Below are positions 47,301-60,400 of a stretch of DNA of 64,000 nucleotides, piece after piece. Source of the DNA: Lumbricus rubellus (lineage: Eukaryota; Annelida; Clitellata; Crassiclitellata; Lumbricidae); the NCBI GenBank assembly GCA_945859605.1, contig OX243811.1, forward strand, positions 39,339,244 through 39,403,243, in the 5' to 3' direction. A program made the position numbers and the translations under genes. The notes beneath the pieces are model-generated. The model did no database searches. It saw nothing but the letters and a program-made list of their open reading frames with translations, and was not told where the DNA came from. Position 1 is the stretch's first letter; each line of letters opens with the position of its first letter.

Positions 47301-50300
47301 GTATTGTATTGTAGTCTATCGACTTGGCTTGCAGTTGGATAAGGTGCAGGCTGTTGAGATGCCGACTGCAGAGAAGGGGACTGAGAGGAAGGCAGTGCGA
47401 GAACATCTTCAGACAGAGGATGTCAAAGGAGAAGACTCGTCAGTTCCACTTACTTATTTACTTACTTTGTCTACCAAACATATACCTACTTACGTACCTT
47501 CTTATCAACCTACCAATCTGCGTGTTTCAGTATGGATTCTATGAATTGACTATCCGAAGTTAATCTGATAAAAATCAAATCTTGCTTAAAAAATCAAAAT
47601 GCATGTGTCCTAATGGTATCCAATTTAATCAAGTAGTATCTTTTCTAAAATTAGTTTAAATTGATCTAATAAAATTATGTTTAAAATAGAATTTAGTTAA
47701 AATACCCAACTCAAACATTCCTTAAAATATTCTAATTGAATACAATTGGAATGCAGTCAAAATTAATGTGGTTGAATTTAATATGATTTAATTGAATTTA
47801 TTGGAATCTAATCTCATTTGAATAATATCATGTTGTAAAATCTAGTCTAATCTGATGTAATTTCAATGGATTCTGAGTTTTAAACTGTTCTCCTGTTTAT
47901 GAATGCTTCGTTTTGTTATTCCAGGCTGAAGGGTGGTAAATGGGAGGTGGTACGTGGCTTACCAGAGGATGCACCAAAGAGGGTGATCGGGGAAAAGACT
48001 ACACCCGAGGAAATTGCATCTGTCCGAAGCCTTTTGGATACAAATGAAATCAGTCCAGAAAATTACTTCCTACAAAACAAGGTCAGTAGAGATGACCATT
48101 TTAGATATTTAATGCTAATGGACTATTTATGTGAGCATCAGCTAACGTAGGTCAGTTTGTTACCTACCAAATTGCTGCTTGCACTTAATCTGAATGATGT
48201 CAAAGTATTAAGAACAAGAAGTAACTTTGGATTAGGAATCAGTCTACATGGCATTAGGGAATTCAATTGAATTCATGCTATACTTGCTTACCCAGGATTC
48301 ATGCTCAGTGACTGAAAGATTCATTCTTCCATGTTTAATCTCAGTGTCATTTGCCTCAACTGCAAATATGACTGTCACGCAAACACACACACGGGAGCAT
48401 AGAACATTGGCACACTCTGTATTGATACAATTTAGTAACTGTTCTCTAAAATTCGTCTTTAATTTTTTTTCTTCTCAGATGTCGGAGTTTACAACAGGAT
48501 ATTTCCATTCAATCTCCCTATTACTGAGTTAACGATTCTACTAAGTTTTTTTAATTGACTGCGATGAGCTGGTTTTTTTAATTGCAGGAGAAACCGTCGA
48601 TGGTTTTATACGGTGAAATAGTTGTGAACACAAAGCCAGTGAAATCGAGTGAATTGTGGCCTCCAGAGTCACAGATCTGGATGCTCTCAAAGGTCATTTT
48701 TATTGTCAATAAGACATTTAAAAGTACCAGTAAATGCTAACTCACCCAGTGCACAGGCAGACCTGCCATTGTATAGTTTGCATTGTTTTGCCTTTTGGTG
48801 CATTGTGTTACTTTTACTGCATTATGTATATGATAATTATTGAACGTTATTTACTTATTGTATTATTGTTTTGTCATTTACATGTATGTATGTATGTATG
48901 TATGTATGTATGTATGTATGTATGTATGTATGTATGTATGTATATGAACATTTATATAGCGCCTTACAATAACCTCACGAAGGTGCTTAACGTAGCTACC
49001 AGACAGTTTTAAACAAGTGCGTCTTAATTGTCCTTGAGAATGTTTCATGAGATACAAGCAATGCAGTATCGCGAATTGTTAATGGAAGACTGTTCCAGTA
49101 TGAAGGTCCAATGCATGAGAAGGCGTGGCGGGCCCGCATCACTGTACGGGAGTGTGGGACTACCAAGTCCCCACGAGTCGCAGAGCGCAGAGACCGACGA
49201 CCTGGTTGGTTGGAGACGGGGATACAGAGCTCCCTAATATACTCCGGAGCCCGGCCAACCATTGACACATGTTGTACCGTCTACTGCAGGGGTGTCAAAG
49301 AGCTGGCCCGCGGGCCATTTCTGGCCCGTCAACGATTTTTTTCTGGCCCACGGAGCCTTCCCTAAAGATTAAAAAATTATTTTAAATGTTGTCAAAATTT
49401 AATAAGAAGCGAAAAGTGGACATTGAATCAAGATCTTTTCGCAATATTTGGACTTTTCTGGGAATTGACGGACCAAGCCTGGAGCTCCCTCTCAGATCAC
49501 TACCCAATTTTGCTCAGGAGCTTCGACACCCTGGCCCGCCACTTGCTAGAAAATGTTCACACTGGCCCGCCACTTGTTAGAAGATGTTCAAACTGGCCCG
49601 CCACTAAAAAAGGTTTGACACCCCTGGTCTACTGTATTTATTGCTGTGTATTGTATTTTAAAATTAGATTGTAAAAATAAGCGAATCAAGTGAAGTCCTA
49701 TGCAATAAGACATTTCTTCGCTTGAAAATTCATTGTTGCCAGACTCAGTTATAGAACTCAAGGTGGCTGTGACTTTTGTTTCTTAAATGTTTGTATGCTT
49801 TGTGTCTATGTTGTATTGTTACCAAACAATTATGTTGCTTACAATATAATATTATATTGTACTCTCTTTGTATAATTTTACAATTGTCAGTCGTGGAAAC
49901 TCCTCAGATTTTAGGAACTATAATAATTATACATATCTTTTTAGAAATGCCACAAAGGTTTTAAATTATGTGATGTCATTTCAGAATGGTTATCTGCACA
50001 GTAAAGCATTACCACAGATGGTTCTGACAATGACTAACCGCAAGGTCAAGACAAAGTTACGACGACCTGGAAAAGCAGAAGATGGAGAAGTGGAGGGATA
50101 TGTTGTGATGATTGCAAAGAAAGAGGGAAATGATCCCAGTCAACAATGGACTTTCACGGAGGATGGATATGTTTGTAACAAGGTCAATTAAGAGTTTCTC
50201 TTCTCAGTTTGATACCATCCAGTTGAATGCAGCATAATAATAATAATAATAATAGTAATAATAATAATATTATTATTAATTAATTAATTAATTAATAATA

Positions 50301-52085
50301 CTAATAATTTCTGCTGCTACCCATGACCCTATGGAAGCATCGTACCTTTTCCAGAGGATTTCGGTGGCTCTTCAATGGGGAAACGCCATATATTAATACT
50401 TATACTTACAATATTATTGCTACTACTTACAATGACAATGTGTCTTAAGCTGTCGGAGCACCACAGTGGCATTATTTTGAATGGCTGTGAAACTAAAGGG
50501 ACAATTCATGATTTTTTACAGATCAATAGGATTCAACTCTTGAGCTAATGTTGTTATTTCTGATGGATCACTTCTACCTTGGGTCAAATAGATTATAGTA
50601 GTTAATTATATTGTAAATAATTAATCAAGTAGATCATCAAGTAGAATAATTTTCTGCATGGAGCAAAATATAGTAATATTTTTACAGTATTATATATAAA
50701 AAAGAATATAATTAGTAATATTGTAATTATTATTCGTATTTATTTAAATAGAGTTCACCAGACCACGTTATGACATACCTGGGTGTTCGTCAGAGTGATG
50801 AGGAGAGTGGGGTGGCTAATAAAGAGACTGGATCCATGCCCGGGGAGAGGGTCTTTGTTGCAGCCTGCGCCAAACTGGACCAAAACAGACCAGCAAAATC
50901 TCAGAGGTTAGTAAGACGTACATAATTATTGTTTCCATCGCGTAATTTATATATAGCACTTTTAGGAACTTCATGAAGGATTGAAGGTGCTATATAAATG
51001 TCTAGAAAAAGAGGCATTTAAATTATGATTTATGAATTCAGTTTTTATAAATTAAAAAGTCGCATTTCCTGGGATTCTTACACGAAAGCAATCATCAAAG
51101 TAGATATGTACAAGGAGGAAGGAAAAGTTTTATTTCCTGTCTTCAGCTTTTTACCTGTTGATGTGATTCGTAAACATAATCATGAAGTAACTGTATGGAT
51201 GTTACAGATGGGCACTGAAACAGGAAAGATTTGAGAACCTAGGTCAGTGGAAGCACACAGAGGCCGATAATGCTGAGTGGCACAAGAGGGCTCTGAGTTG
51301 GCCAACACACAGGGACGGTACACTCAACGAAAACTATGACTGGCCGATGGAGGGCTATCTCGTGCCCAACGCACCGCCCCTCAAGAGTTCACCCTCCGAT
51401 AAGAACTATGGAGATGGTAGGTTTCTTTGTCGGTCTGTCTATCTGTCATGTCTGTCTGTTTGTCTCTACGTCCTGGCTGTCTGTTTAGAGCTTGTTACTT
51501 TTAACTGTATTCCTATAGCCGTAATTCATAAATGGACATAGCAGTGTGTGTGTGTGTGTGTGTGTGCATGTGCGTGTGTGTAGGTTTGTATGCGTACTTG
51601 TTATAGCGCCCCTTCAAGCTCTCTACTCAGAGGCGCTCCCGATGCAGAGCGGACACTGCATCGGAGTTTCACGCCGAAGCGCTGAGCAATTGTGAGTGAA
51701 GGACTTGCCCAAGGTCCTTACGCGGGGAGGTGGATTCGAACCTCGGACCTTCCGGCTTCAAGTCAACGACTCCACCACTAGACCACCGCGCCCCACAAAA
51801 GATTTGAGAACCTAGGTCAGTGTGTTTAGGTGTGTGTGTATGTGTGTGTTTGTGTGTCTGTCCATCTCTGTCTGTCTGTCTGCCTTGCATTTTAATGCAT
51901 GACCATTGTTCCTGTCTTTAGCTCCATTGCGACTTCAAGTGATGAAGAATGGAATGAAGGATCGAGAGAAAGCTACTTCGGTTGTTGCCCCAGATCTTAC
52001 ACTGGTCAGTGCTTCTAACTCATTGATGGAAAACATCACCACCATAATAATAATAAAGACAATAATATTGATAACAATGATAATG

Positions 52086-52121
<36 letters not shown>

Positions 52122-54374
52122 GTAGCAACAGTGTTGATATTATTATTATTTCTATTACTATTAATATTTTGATGATTACTGTTAATGTAATAATGATGAT
52201 GAAAAATAATATTTTATTTTAATCAAAATTCTCTTTAATGTGAGCACATGTTATAAGTGAAGTAAATTTTCGTCTATTTAATAGTGAATTGCTATTTTAT
52301 GCTATATCTGTGATATATATATAATATATATATTTATATATTTTAATTTAACTATAGTTTTGTGATGCTAATGGGGAATAGTTTGCATGTGATGTTTGTG
52401 TTAAATCTGTTCAGATGAAAAAGGGAAGTCATACTCATGCTGGCCAAGTAGGCCACGTTTCCCATAGCAACAAACATGGTAACCAAGGATCTGGTAGCCA
52501 TGGGAAGCCTGGCAAAGATGTTCGGCCAACGAGAATGGCTTCGGAGGCTGGCGACACAGAGTCGATCGATGATTTTGCACTGCACTGTGATTCAGAGAAA
52601 ACTGTTCTCAAACTGGAATTCACAATGGTCAGTTTTAATGAGTTCCAATATTAGTAGAATTTATTTATGGTCAGTGTAGCTGCAACTTGTGATTTATCGC
52701 TTTAATAATAATAGAATTTTATATGGTAGGTATACGTTCGGCTTGCGGTTGTATTTATCTGCTGTATTTCTACTCAATGCACATTTTATTTTACATGACT
52801 AGCAAACCTATCTGATCTTTTTCTCACCTCCATCAGCTGAGAAATTTTCTACATGATTTTTTTGACATTTTCTTTTCCAGTTCCTCGATCGTTGTACAGC
52901 TCTCCTGGATCTTCCGTTTCCAGCTCGACGTCTCTTTGATGAGGATGGACATGAACACTTCAACCTCCGCAGTCTGCGCCGTGACCAGCTGGTCACAGTG
53001 ACGTGCGGTGAACCGTGGTGCGACCCTAAACTTAGCAAAGCGGAACAACAGAGGCGCTACTTGTTGGCCAACCTGGCAGCTGATGTCACTCAGATACAGG
53101 AATATGTCTCTCTACGAAATGCAGACTGTAAGCGCATTTATTATTATAGGAGTTCTTTTCTTAAATTAATTAATTAATTAACTTAAATGTTATCTATTTC
53201 TTGTCCAATTCGAATTGTATGTGCATGTTATCTGCTAATTTTTTATTTATATAAAAATGTATTTCTTGTTTAATTTTTTCTATTTCTTATTTTTATTGTG
53301 TTTATCATGTATATGGCTCTGCACATTATATGAGACTGGACGACGATGACGATGAGGAAGACAATGAAGTCAAAGACAAAGACAGCAATGCCCTTTCAGC
53401 ACAAATTATGCTGATTGAATGATTACTTGACCTTGTTACTGTTTAACGACATTGCCTTATCAAAGATGATTAGTGTCACCATCCTCCTCTTTTATCCAGG
53501 TTTGGGACTAGCACTGGCAGAGTGCAACCAGTGGCGGGTTACTTGGCCTTATCTTACTTGATTTGTGTAGATCTGGTGTTGGAGGTCGAGGGTCGACTCG
53601 CTTCTGGTTCGCATTTGGTCATCGGTGAGTATGCGCTGCTGAACAGGGGAGGCACACGTCGCTCAGTGCAGACCAACAGAGACCCGCTAAGTGAAGATTT
53701 CGCCCTGGCCAAGTCAGGCGAAGAAAAAGGTTTATCTGAGAGGTAGGATTTAAAGCACAATATTGCTATTCAGTTTCTAATTATTTGTCAATGCTTCTTA
53801 TGTTGCGGTTTGATACTCTTCTTATCGAGATTTAAACCATTATGTTTTTATATGAAGGCAGTTATTTTTATTTTGAGGTTGGGTATTTCTCGTTTTAAAG
53901 GTTGATATATCTTTTATTGATCAATAGAAATTTTAAGTTGAGTTTAGCCAATCTGGTTTTAATTTTTCACTTATAGGTATGTCAAGGATAAGAAATGTAA
54001 TGTAAAGGTAGAGGGTATGTTATGCTCCTTTAAAATTTCTATTACAAGGGTTGTTTTTCATAAATTGCAGCACGGCACATCAGACGTCTCACCAAAAGGC
54101 TGACGAGCGGCTCACACGACTCAAGTGGCCTTGGGAGCGACTCTACAACTATGGAGAAGACTCGGTCGACTTGACCGATGAGCAGACGACTTCTCAGAAT
54201 GATCACCAGAGGTCAGTTATTTATTACACTCTGTTAGTAGTATGAGCAATAATAATTATTGATGATATTGATTATCATAATAGTAATAATAATAATAAAT
54301 AATAATTGTAATGATAATAAGGCTAATAACAATACTAATGATACTACTAATAATAATACTAATAGAAAAAATAA

Positions 54375-54458
<84 letters not shown>

Positions 54459-57400
54459 CAGGCATTGGTCTTTTAAAGTAGAATTGAATTCATATTGACT
54501 GTTCAATTTACTGGTTGAAGAAGACAATGATGATGATAATTATATAATGGCATTGATAACAATGATGATGATGAGGAGGAGGAGGACTACAATGACGACG
54601 CTGATACCAACAAAAACAAGATGCTAATTAATGATGATGTTAATTAATGAATTTAGATCAAAGCGAAGAGCAAACGGTGTCCAAACGGAGTTGCAGAGAT
54701 TCCTGTTTGACGATGGCTTCATCGCGATGGAAGCTGACAAGAGTCTTGTCCTGACGTTCAGTCAAGACGGAGGTGGACAGAACATGAGTGTCATGCTCGC
54801 CAGGAGAAACCCGGATGACATCTGCCAACGATGGATTATTAGAGACAACGGGTTAGATACTTTGGTTTTTTTCTTACTTTGTATGCACAGTATATAACAA
54901 TCATGCTATTGATGGTTTGTTGCTATAGCTGCTGTATGTTAAACTATTTTAGACATTCAGATCTCCATCCTAAAATGGTTGGTGAATTAATATATTCAGG
55001 CTAGTGCATCTCTATAATAATTATATCCTGCAGTCTGCGGTCATGTTTGGGCCTCAGTCAAGTTATTCTCTGATCTTTAGACCTTGCTTCTGAGGATTTT
55101 CTTTGCAAACTGGTGAACACTTCTTTTCACTCTATTCATTCATTCATTCAGAGCATTTATATAGCGCCCCTTCAAGAAACTACTCAGAGGCGCTCCTAAC
55201 TACACTCTAACGCACACATGTAAAGTTTGACTTCGCTTGACCATATATGTTACGTTACTATAGATGTAACCCATGACAACTGTTGCCAATGGTTTCACAT
55301 CGACTTATTGCCTCATACACTGTGATAACAGCACTGCTCATTTCATCGTATCAGACACTACTGTTTACTCAGAACATTACAATGTGTCCATCCGTGATAC
55401 ACTGTTACCATTTCTTACATCACCAGATAATGTGTTTGTATCGCATGTTTAGGTTGATACAGACGAAACAAAACGCAAACTCTGTTCTGACAGCGACAAC
55501 GAAGAGTCGTGGCGATGCAACGGCTGCAGACAACATGGCAACGTACGTCGGTTGCACTGTTACTGTCCAACGCAAGAAGACTGTGCAGTTTGGTCGTGCG
55601 AATCAGAGATGGCGCCATGATCTTTCGACCGGATTCATCCATGCGTTCAGCGCTGATGTACATGACAAAGGCAGGACAACTCACGTTGTTATTATTATTA
55701 TTATTAATATTTTGTTAATTATTAGTAAAAAAATTGCATTGTGTGCGTTGTTGTTGTTATTATTAATATTTTGTTAATTGTTAGTCAAATTTTTTCATCA
55801 TGTTTGGGTCACATTGGGTGTGTGTTAAATACTTTGAGCAGCAGAAATCTTGCAGTTGTTCCAATTGTTCCTATTGTAACTGCTGTACCCTATGAATGCT
55901 AGAGATATAGTGCTTAATACTTGGTACTTCCGATAGTATTCAGGTAATTTTTCACATGCTTGTATGCTCAAGCCATTGCTTGATGCTTCGTACTTAGTAC
56001 TTGTTTTAGGCTAGTACTTGAGTATCATATTAAAGTACCTGTTGTTGAAAGCCAATACTGCCTGCTGGGAAACTAAAACGAAAACTTTAAATAAACATTA
56101 AAAAAATATTTAACCATGAAATGTTTGTTGCAGAAATAACAGCTGCAAATCGAGGTAACGTCTGCACTTTTGCTGTGCTCGGAAAAACAGAGATCGACCA
56201 AATCGTGAGTCAATTCTTCTTGTTGTACATGAACTTATTTAATGTACTTAATTTAATGTGTGATTTATGTAGCACTTTCAGAATTTCACATGATGAAGAA
56301 GAATAAAAAATTCGAGAAGCAGGCAGCTGCTGCTACGGGTATATTATGAGGTTTTAGTAACTCTAGACTCAGCATATGCGGAATTACACGAGATTGAACA
56401 GAATGTTTGTTGAGCTATGTAAACCAGATAGGTGACCTTAGTTATGTCACTGGCTTTTTTCTTCTTGGCATGGTGGATGATTTGAATATTGGCCAATCAT
56501 CTCAGCCCCAGTCATATCTTCTCACTGGTTGAGTCTGAGTGTGGTTTGTCACCCATGCGTCTGACTTATAAAAACAAATAGTACATGTATAGTAAAGATT
56601 GCCACTGTATGCAACTCACAGTTGAATTATCTAGAAGGCTGTAGTCGAGTGACAATCTCATTATTATCTTTTTGCAGTGGTGGCATTTTGACTTCTACGA
56701 TGACAGAACAGTGTATGTGAAAGAAATTACTGCATAGTATAATAAAATGAACCGTTGCCATATAATTATAATGTTAGTTGTATTTATGCTACAATCTGTG
56801 TCTATTCCTTGACCCAGGGTTATGTGGTGGAAATGCCAGAGAAGGGTGACAACGATCGGAAGATCCTGACGTGTTCTTCGTGCGCACGAGCGATGCGTGG
56901 AAGATACAGACTGAAGAAACTAAACACGAACGTGGATTTCGCATGCGCCATGGGCAGTGGTAAGATTCCGCATGGATTCAGTAGTTGGAAGATATGTTTG
57001 TGAAATACAAAAATATACTGGGCACATTATTTATGTAGTACCGGTAGTATATAGTTATTTAATATTATGTACATGTATATTATGTATATTATGTATATTA
57101 TGTATATTATGTATATTATGTACATGTATGAATATTATGTATATGCTTGAATACATGCACATAGGGATGCAGGTGTATGGGTGTGTCACTGTGTATGCAT
57201 CTATATGTATACATCTTAGAATGTATGTACAATTTGTACACACAAACTTATGTACATATGTATGAATAATGTAGATTTATTTTAAATCCATTTCTACTCG
57301 TTCCTTCACCTAAAAGTCATTGCCTGCAGTGTTGAGCATTGATGAATGATTTTCTTATAGACACTGTATAGAACTATGTGGTTAGGATCAGATCACAATT

Positions 57401-60400
57401 GTCTGTAGGATCAAATCACAATTGTCTCTAGGATCAAATCACAATTGTCTCTAGGATCAGATCACAATTGTCTCTAGGATCAGATCACAATTGTCTCTAC
57501 GATCAGATCACAATTGTCTCCAACAGATGCTGTCTAAATTTCTTCATGCATTGTCTTCTGCTTCCAGCAAAAGAGTTTGGTCTGCAGCAGATTGGAAGTT
57601 TTCGTTGTCTGAATGGAAAGCTCGATTTGACGACCTTCGAGGCAGAACACACCTTGCGACATTGGAAGGATGAGTTGGAACGACTGCGGAAGGAGATGAG
57701 CGTCCGAACAATCGCCAAGGAGATATCGACTGCCACAGTGCCGTACACAGTCAAGGTCTTGGCGTACAAGAATGGAGAGGGAAAGAGACGTCCGGGAGAG
57801 TTGGTCATTGGATCGAGTATATCTGGGGTGAGTGCGGATGGGGATGTGAGGATGGGGGGGGGATGTGAGGATGGGGGAATGTGAGGATGGGGGGATGTGA
57901 GGAGACAGGATTGGGTGGAAAATGGTTTCATTTGGGGATTACTACTTTTCAGACATCCTGTAAAGATGTCATGCAAATTGTATTTGTATTGTGTTGTACT
58001 TCGGCATGTTTAAAGCACCACTAGTAGGGTGAACCATTCAGAAGTGCTCCCATTGTGAGAGCCCCAGTGTAAATGTCAATGGAAACAATTGGTTTCATCT
58101 GAGAAGAACTGGATTTGAGTTCAGTTATGGTTTGATGGTTCATCTGGGGTGCATTGAATGATTTAGTAATCAACTGAATGACTTTAGCTCTATGGGATGT
58201 TTAACTCTTTGAGTGTTTAGTTTGCATATGTCTGACTTAACAGAAACAAAATACATACTTACAGTTTAGCTTCTCAGAGACGACCTACTTACTTACTCAC
58301 TGACTGTTTGAATGACTTCACCCATAGATCCTCGACCAGTGCACCAGTCGTCTGCAACTGACGCAGGCGGCAAGACGTCTCTACACGGCCGATGGGAAGA
58401 CTGTTCTTCACATCAATGACCTTATCAACTGGGTCAAGGACACGTATGTTGAGGAGGAAAAGCGCCGGCTACAAGACGAGACGACGCCAAAGAAAGGTAT
58501 GAATTCAACTGGTAACAACTTCAATAATTGTGTGTGGTGTCTGTCATTCACTTCAAGCATTCATTCTTTATTCATTCATTCATTTTTCGTTTGTTCATGA
58601 ATTCATTCACTACTTTATTATTTGCGTAATTTGTGTGATTTATACCAGTGACTTTTATAATGCTGTTTATCATGATGCACAAAGCATTAATTTATTTTGT
58701 GTACTCATTGTCACCTAGATGGCACTTCTGATGATTTGCTGAAAGCAAAATGTGATGGCGAAGAGGAAGGCAATGAAGAAGAAGAAGGTGCATACCTACT
58801 CACTTTTTTGTTTGTATGCATGTATGTATGTATGTATGTACGACTGTACGTGTGTATGTCCGACAAAAGAGTGCTCGAAAAAAGAATGCCCGACAAAAGA
58901 GCGCTGATAAAAGAGCACGACCATAAGAGTGCTAACAGAGAGCGTTTGAAAATTTGAATAAGAAATGCATTGAAAACTGATTTTGCAAAAATAGTTTGTA
59001 AAAATGTAACATTTTCTCTAATAATGTCCATAACTCGACATCATATACATGAAATGGCAAAACTGAAGTGTTGGTTGGTAAATTTGTTCCAATTTAGATG
59101 AAATCCAGCTTCTGTTATTTTAGGCAAATAATTATTTTCGTCAATCCAGCTTCTATGATAACAAATACCGGTACGTAAATTATGTGAATGATTTCAGATG
59201 CAAAATGGGTATCAATGGATGGCTGAAATTAATAATATTCTTTGCTTTTATAGAAGGTGTATTTATGACAATAATCTCTCCTTAAATAAAAGTTGGTATT
59301 ACCATTTCATGCATTCGCTGCTGATTTCTAAACATAAGCAGAGGTACCTGAGGTATATTATTGTCTTAGAACTTCAGAATCCACTTTCAGTGCATTTCAT
59401 ATACACAATTCAGATTTCATTTACTGTAATGTGTTGGTGTTCTTATGTGGATGCTCCTATGTTGGCACTCATCTGTAGGCACTCCTTTGTCAGGTCACCA
59501 TGTGTATGTGTGTTTGTATGTATGTGTATATGGATGTATGACATTGTATGTATCTAGGTATTTATGCCAATTACCAAGCAAAACAATTCAATTAGATTAG
59601 AATTAGTCAATGAAAAATGATCAATGTAAAGTGAATTTGATTTTATTAGCACTGCCGACATTTTCTTCACACTACACCATTACTCTGTGTCTGTTTTAGG
59701 TTACTTTGTTGGCCATAATTCTTTGCCAAGTCGAAAATTTGTTGACGATGAGAAGAATGTTATGATCATTCCAAATCCAAACTCTCCAATAAAAGCAGAT
59801 GGTTTTTTGATGGAGTGGAAGATAACTGCGGCAAAACCAGGTTCCATCAGTCTAAATGTAAGCAGTTTTTGTTTTGGTTCCTTAAATTATTATTGTCATT
59901 ATACAATAATAATTAAAGTCTTCTTCTTTCCCTTAGCCTGAAGGGAAAGAAGAAGACTTTAATTATTATTATTGTATAATGACCAGATCTCCCTTCTGGC
60001 TAATTAAGTACCTTTTTATTGATGTAGAAAGATACTCATGGATATCCATGTTTTATTGTAGCTTTCTTTTAACAAGACACTTAAAAAAACTTCAGTGAAT
60101 GCGTGATTAATTTAAAGAAAAAATATTTACTAAGGAAAGAGAAAATGGGTCATAATCTAGATTCTAGAATCTAGACTTACAAAGCAAAGGCTCAAATTAA
60201 GAAACTCAAATAATATAACATGAAAAAATTGTTAACATATCATAGTTATTAAGCTACTTTTGAAAAGTAGTTTACAGAATATTATTATCCAGCACTGTTC
60301 GGTAACCAAAATATTTTTATCCTTCTTAGATTCTTCGTCGTACCAAAGACCTTTTGACCTACTCCCTCGTGGGTCAAACGCAGTGTGAGCTCGTTGATGG

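Noticed and set aside
51690..51795. tRNA gene
   Set aside because: A and B boxes are present but the cloverleaf is degenerate and the sequence runs into a SINE body and tail.
52465..52480. Second X-box-like match (gtttcccatagcaac)
   Set aside because: It lies inside coding exon 22, so its match is probably coincidental.
53335..53430. Acidic coding-like patch (DDDDEEDNEVKDKD) between DCDC1 exons 23 and 24
   Set aside because: No convincing splice sites in phase; simple gac/gat sequence explains it.
54256..54527. Long open frames of repeated N, I, V or L residues
   Set aside because: Pure translations of the CTA/ATA microsatellite.
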